Below are positions 6,491-8,448 of a DNA stretch of 8,448 nt, in pieces. The position numbers and the translations under genes were made by a program. Below the pieces are notes generated by a model, which saw nothing but the letters and a program-made list of their open reading frames with translations, was not told the DNA's origin and ran no database searches. Location of the stretch: positions 1-8,448 of the forward strand of contig JAITWW010000010.1 in assembly GCA_031285085.1 (NCBI GenBank). The letters are read 5' to 3'. This DNA comes from Candidatus Methanofilum arcanum. GTDB lineage: Archaea > Halobacteriota > Methanomicrobia > Methanomicrobiales > Methanospirillaceae. Each line of letters begins with the position of its first letter. Position 1 is the first letter of the stretch.

Positions 6491-6580
6491 ATGGTTATTC
6501 TTTTGCGTATTTTATATCCCCTGGTTATCCATGTGCATATTTGAGATCCCATGGTTACTCTCAAGAGCGGATGTTTTATA
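6491..6580 (+). repeat. Degenerate 30-bp tandem repeat, three units
   Basis: TGGTTA recurs at 6492, 6522 and 6552, exactly 30 bp apart. The first two units share the pattern TGGTTATyC, then TGCrTATTT, then ATCCC at their ends. The third keeps TGGTTACTC but has drifted. The period is a multiple of three, but no credible gene uses it. Confidence 0.6.
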
Positions 6581-6582
6581 CC

Positions 6583-6650
6583 TCTCGGGCCATCCGACGG
6601 AGGAGGAGGGCCCCACGGTAAGCGCGCTCTCGCCGTGCCTGGCGAGCTGC
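6583..6650 (+). other. GC-rich patch with alternative hairpins
   Basis: This stretch is conspicuously G+C rich compared with the A/T-rich surroundings. It can form CTCGCC (6629-6634) with GGCGAG (6641-6646), or alternatively CACGG (6614-6618) with CCGTG (6633-6637); these are mutually exclusive because they share bases. There is no coding evidence. It could be part of a structured RNA or foreign DNA, and the function is unknown. Confidence 0.3.
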
Positions 6651-6708
6651 TGATGATGCCACTACATGATCTGATGTAGAAATACAGATGATGAACCCTA
6701 TGAGTCAG
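6647..6708 (+). repeat. Right copy of ~61-bp direct repeat flanking the ATPase-methylase cassette
   Basis: It is in the same orientation as 3542-3602, with about 56 identical positions and only small indels (one base fewer after CCACT, two more after GTAGA). It ends at the same TATGAGTCAG. It is not followed by the 16-bp-arm inverted repeat found after the left copy. Confidence 0.85.
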
Positions 6709-6773
6709 CTGAAGCAGTATCAGATAAACCAAAGAAGAATGTGATACAACTGTGCACCATCGTGTGTATAACT

Positions 6774-6793
6774 CGTTTGTATATATACGAACG
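6774..6793 (+). promoter_or_regulatory. Palindromic TATA-box promoter of the zinc-ribbon gene
   Basis: The 20-bp sequence is a near-perfect palindrome (CGTTTGTATA followed by TATACGAACG) centred on TATATATA (6780-6787). The TATA centre is about 46 nt before the ATG at 6829, predicting a transcription start near 6808-6812 and a ~20-nt leader. The symmetric flanks may be an operator overlapping the TATA box. Confidence 0.55.
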
Positions 6794-6828
6794 TTTTCTT
6801 TTTATGACCAAACACCAAAGCTGTTACT

Positions 6829-7191
6829 ATGAATTGGAGTGCTGAACAGCTGGATATTGCACACAAATATAAAAGCCCAGAGGAGGTTCCCGTCGATGAA
6901 CGCAGATATAAATGTTATACCTGTCATCTCATAGTAGATGATCCCATATGCCCTGTCTGTGGAGATGAACATCTTCAGGTGATGTGTCCTCTTGATCATG
7001 CAGAGTGCTCTCATGATATCTCAGCACAGATTGAGTACTGTCCTCTATGTGGAGAAGCGGTCTGTCCGATATGTGGATCACACGATGTCGTGCAGATCAG
7101 CAGGGTAACTGGATATTTGCAGGATGTCACAGGATGGAATGCAGGAAAACAACAAGAGTTAAAAGACAGACAGCGTTACGCTGTTATGTAG
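6829..7191 (+). CDS. Cysteine-rich protein with NrdD-type C-terminal glycyl-radical segment
   Basis: This is a 120-residue soluble protein. Cysteine pairs CYTC (29-32), CPVC (41-44), CPLC (71-74) and CPIC (79-82), plus further Cys and His between, suggest two zinc-binding modules. The tail CPICGSHDVVQISRVTGYLQ, continuing DVTGWNAGKQQELKDRQRY (residues 79-117), looks like the extreme C-terminus of anaerobic class III ribonucleotide reductases (NrdD): a zinc CxxC, then R-V-T-G-Y whose glycine carries the radical, then W-N-x-G-K-x-x-E-x-x-D-R. The catalytic barrel is absent, so it is not a reductase by itself. By analogy with E. coli GrcA (YfiD) it might be a detached glycyl-radical domain, or a relic used only as a zinc protein. 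It has its own palindromic TATA promoter and precedes mfnE by 47 nt. Confidence 0.75.
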   Translation: MNWSAEQLDIAHKYKSPEEVPVDERRYKCYTCHLIVDDPICPVCGDEHLQVMCPLDHAECSHDISAQIEYCPLCGEAVCPICGSHDVVQISRVTGYLQDVTGWNAGKQQELKDRQRYAVM

Positions 7192-7201
7192 TTGTCAAGT
7201 A

Positions 7202-7224
7202 GAATCAGTATGTAATACCGATTC
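7202..7224 (+). terminator. Intergenic hairpin followed by a T-run
   Basis: Arms GAATCAGTAT (7202-7211) and ATACCGATTC (7215-7224) pair at 9 of 10 positions around a 3-nt loop. A T6 run (7233-7238) follows directly before the mfnE ATG. It could end or attenuate the upstream transcript, or act as an operator for mfnE; the sequence does not decide between these. Confidence 0.4.
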
Positions 7225-7238
7225 CATAGAGATTTTTT

Positions 7239-7904
7239 ATGCATCCTGTGGTGATAAAAATAGGTGGGAGTTTATATCCCCATGTGCCATCGATTATCAC
7301 CGCAGTGAAAGAGTCAAAACGCCCGTGCCTAATCATTGCAGGGGGAGGAGCATGGGCAGATAGAGTACGAGCAAAGAATCTCCCTGATGATACTGCGCAC
7401 TGGATGGCAGTTTTTGCCATGGAGAAGTATGGAAGATACATATCAGAGTATGGAGTTCCAGTGGAGCAGCCAGATTCACACTCTCTTATGATCCCAAGCG
7501 ATCAGCGAGTTCTTCTGCCATATCAGTACCTTCATGAGGTAGATTCATTCCCAGGTGCTCTTCCTCATTCCTGGGATGTAACCTCAGACTCTATCAGTCT
7601 TTTTTTCGCACATCGCCTTTCTCTTCCTTTGCTCATACTCAAATCAATAGATCGGATTCGCATAGATGGAAAAGAAGCAAGCCATATCACATCTGCCATG
7701 AGATCTAGAACTGATGATCTGGATGCATTTTTCCTGCCATATGCCCATTCCCTTTCAGTGCCCATAACTATTGTGAATGGTCAGTATCCAGAGAGAGTTT
7801 TTGCAGCATTGTGTGAAAAAGAGGTTATTGGAACAAAAATTGCTACCTGTACGGTTGGAAAGCTTTCAAAAATGAATTCCATGGCAAATAAAAGTGAAAG
7901 ATGA
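7239..7904 (+). CDS. mfnE: MfnE-like [5-(aminomethyl)furan-3-yl]methyl phosphate kinase (C-terminus replaced by repeat)
   Basis: This is an amino-acid-kinase-fold enzyme of methanofuran biosynthesis. MfnE phosphorylates 5-(aminomethyl)-3-furanmethanol phosphate to the diphosphate, which is then coupled to tyramine. Family features are VVIKIGGSLY (4-13), IIAGGGAWADRVR (32-44), LPDDTAHWMAVFAMEKYG (48-65), SWDVTSDSISL (111-121), ILKSIDRI (133-140), VNGQYPERV (179-187) and GTKI (198-201). All nucleotide- and phosphate-binding signatures look intact. The natural C-terminus probably lies near GTKI: from residue 202 onward (nt 7843) the codons come from one arm of a 96-bp inverted repeat, giving an unrelated 20-residue tail (ATCTVGKLSK and so on). 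This tail need not harm activity. A glycyl-radical-like protein lies 47 nt upstream, and a hairpin with a T-run sits between them. Confidence 0.88.
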   Translation: MHPVVIKIGGSLYPHVPSIITAVKESKRPCLIIAGGGAWADRVRAKNLPDDTAHWMAVFAMEKYGRYISEYGVPVEQPDSHSLMIPSDQRVLLPYQYLHEVDSFPGALPHSWDVTSDSISLFFAHRLSLPLLILKSIDRIRIDGKEASHITSAMRSRTDDLDAFFLPYAHSLSVPITIVNGQYPERVFAALCEKEVIGTKIATCTVGKLSKMNSMANKSER

Positions 7905-7938
7905 CAAAGCCGCACCGTCCCACACTGTCAGTCTTTCT
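7843..7938 (+). repeat. Left arm of a perfect 96-bp inverted repeat
   Basis: All 96 bases equal the reverse complement of 8332-8427. The arm covers the last codons and stop of mfnE on the plus strand, and on the minus strand the last bases and stop (7928-7930) of the Rpn-family remnant. The arms enclose 393 bp. Confidence 0.97.
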
Positions 7939-8289
7939 CTTTCAGAGCCTCGATTTCTTCACGGGTCAAGTCTGTGATCTCAATAATTTCTTCAATCAGC
8001 CTGTTCTGTTTGAGTAGTTTACGAGCAATTTCGGCCCTGCTTTCGGCCAGACCTTCAGCCATGCCTATTGCCATGCCTTCGATCATGCCTTCTTCTCGGC
8101 CCCGTTTTATGCCGCGTTCCTCTGCATATTCCAGTAACACATTTTTCATAAGTTTGACCTCCTCCCAAAGTATAGATCTAATTGAGTTTTATCAACCACT
8201 CTTCCAACCAATAAGACAGACAAGGCAAACAGTTTCATCCTGCGCTCCTCATCTATATGTAAATGTTTTATTATAGCAGTACTTTCCAT
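7928..8289 (-). pseudogene. Rpn / PD-(D/E)XK transposase-family gene, 5'-truncated and frameshifted
   Basis: The minus strand from 8289 reads MESTAIIKHLHIDEERRMKL and continues FALSVLLVGRVVDKTQLDLY. It then leaves frame: the frame beginning at ATG 8149 carries MKNVLLEYAEERGIKRGREE, a G/M/A/E-rich coiled repeat (GMIEGMAIGMAEGLAESRAE) and the tail IIEITDLTREEIEALKEKD. Such C-termini are typical of the Rpn family of recombination-promoting nucleases/putative transposases. Joining the frames near 8165-8172, as if one base had been lost before the TGG, gives a smooth LDLY-LWEEVKLMKNVLLEY. The whole N-terminal nuclease domain with the PD-(D/E)XK site is missing, cut off next to a repeat copy at 8291. 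An alternative is two coupled small genes (stop and start overlap as ATGA, preceded by GGAGGAGG), but a degraded gene is more likely. Confidence 0.7.
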
Positions 8290-8290
8290 A

Positions 8291-8337
8291 GTTGGAAAGC
8301 TTTCAAAAATGAATTCCCTGGCAAATAAAAAAGAAAG
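8291..8337 (+). repeat. Third, partial copy of the repeat sequence
   Basis: These 47 bases match 7854-7900 in direct orientation with 3 differences. They are complementary to 8370-8416, so 8291-8416 can fold into a 47-bp near-perfect hairpin (44 of 47 pairs) with a 32-nt loop. Confidence 0.9.
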
Positions 8338-8427
8338 ACTGACAGTGTGGGACGGTGCGGCTTTGTCATCTTTCACTTTTATTTGCCATGGAATTCATTT
8401 TTGAAAGCTTTCCAACCGTACAGGTAG
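8332..8427 (-). repeat. Right arm of a perfect 96-bp inverted repeat
   Basis: This is the exact reverse complement of 7843-7938 (96 of 96). It overlaps the partial copy at 8291-8337 by 6 bp. Sequence beyond 8427 no longer matches the left flank. Confidence 0.97.
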
Positions 8428-8447
8428 AATATTTTCACAAACTCGCC
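8379..8447 (-). CDS. Possible C-terminus of a gene entering from the right edge
   Basis: On the minus strand one frame is open from the edge to a TAA at 8379-8381 and reads GEFVKIFYLYGWKAFKNEFH then GK. Most of it lies inside the right repeat arm. The partial copy at 8291 keeps the same frame (WKAFKNEFPGK, stop). Only 22 codons are visible, so this may be chance; I do not recognise it. Confidence 0.22.
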   Translation of the reverse strand, partial: GEFVKIFYLYGWKAFKNEFHGK

Positions 8448-8448
8448 A

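Larger units (their letters stand above)
6323..6828 (+). other. Repeat-rich intergenic region without a credible gene
   Basis: Between the methylase and the zinc-ribbon gene there is no convincing coding frame. It begins A/T-rich (6323-6410, with a TATA-like ATGATATAAT near 6362-6371). A minus-strand copy of a dispersed hairpin element follows, then a degenerate 30-bp tandem repeat, a GC-rich patch, the right copy of the cassette-flanking direct repeat, a short inverted repeat (GTATCA 6717-6722 and TGATAC 6742-6747), and the promoter of the next gene. Confidence 0.7.

Noticed and set aside
6418..6732. Minus-strand 104-residue open frame
   Set aside because: It spans the hairpin element, tandem repeat, GC-rich patch and part of the direct repeat. 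Its composition follows those repeats and shows no domain, promoter or ribosome binding site.
7974..8276. Plus-strand 100-residue frame over the Rpn remnant
   Set aside because: It is the complement of the coiled repeat on the minus strand, with Ser/Ile/Met-rich low complexity and no features of its own.

Overview
The window looks like a piece of a methanogenic archaeal chromosome, probably of the order Methanomicrobiales and perhaps Methanospirillum-like. The genus is an inference. The archaeal/methanogen markers are deoxyhypusine synthase (hypusine modification of aIF5A), a short archaeal-type OMP decarboxylase and an MfnE-type kinase of methanofuran biosynthesis. Start sites with TATA-like boxes and little or no Shine-Dalgarno sequence also fit.

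Layout. 1-1001 (minus) is the 5' part of a large conserved-hypothetical gene that runs off the left edge. 1002-1677 holds no secure gene: it has a promoter for the left gene, a start-less ORF, a small ORF built on a duplicated 22-residue repeat, and one copy of a dispersed hairpin element. 1678-3534 (plus) is a compact housekeeping operon with overlapping stops and starts: tautomerase, deoxyhypusine synthase, pyrF. 3665-6322 (plus) is a two-gene accessory cassette, visibly richer in A+T: an OLD-like SMC/ABC-type ATPase with a C-terminal TOPRIM-like segment, followed by a D12-class adenine-N6 DNA methyltransferase. It is bracketed by a ~61-bp direct repeat (3542-3602 and 6647-6708), and its promoter carries a large inverted repeat. 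6323-6828 is a repeat-rich intergenic region with a second hairpin-element copy, a 30-bp-period degenerate tandem repeat, a GC-rich patch and the right direct repeat. 6829-7904 (plus) holds a cysteine-rich protein ending in an NrdD-type glycyl-radical segment and then mfnE. 7843-8448 is a rearranged tail: perfect 96-bp inverted repeats enclose a broken Rpn/PD-(D/E)XK transposase-family gene, and the left arm supplies the last codons of mfnE.

The housekeeping genes do not form one pathway, although pyrF (UMP synthesis) and dys (translation factor modification) are translationally coupled. The most interesting part is the ATPase-methyltransferase pair. By domain content it resembles an anti-phage or restriction-like module, with the methylase possibly marking self DNA. 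It sits between directly repeated sequences, as an acquired cassette would. That role is inferred from domains and context only.
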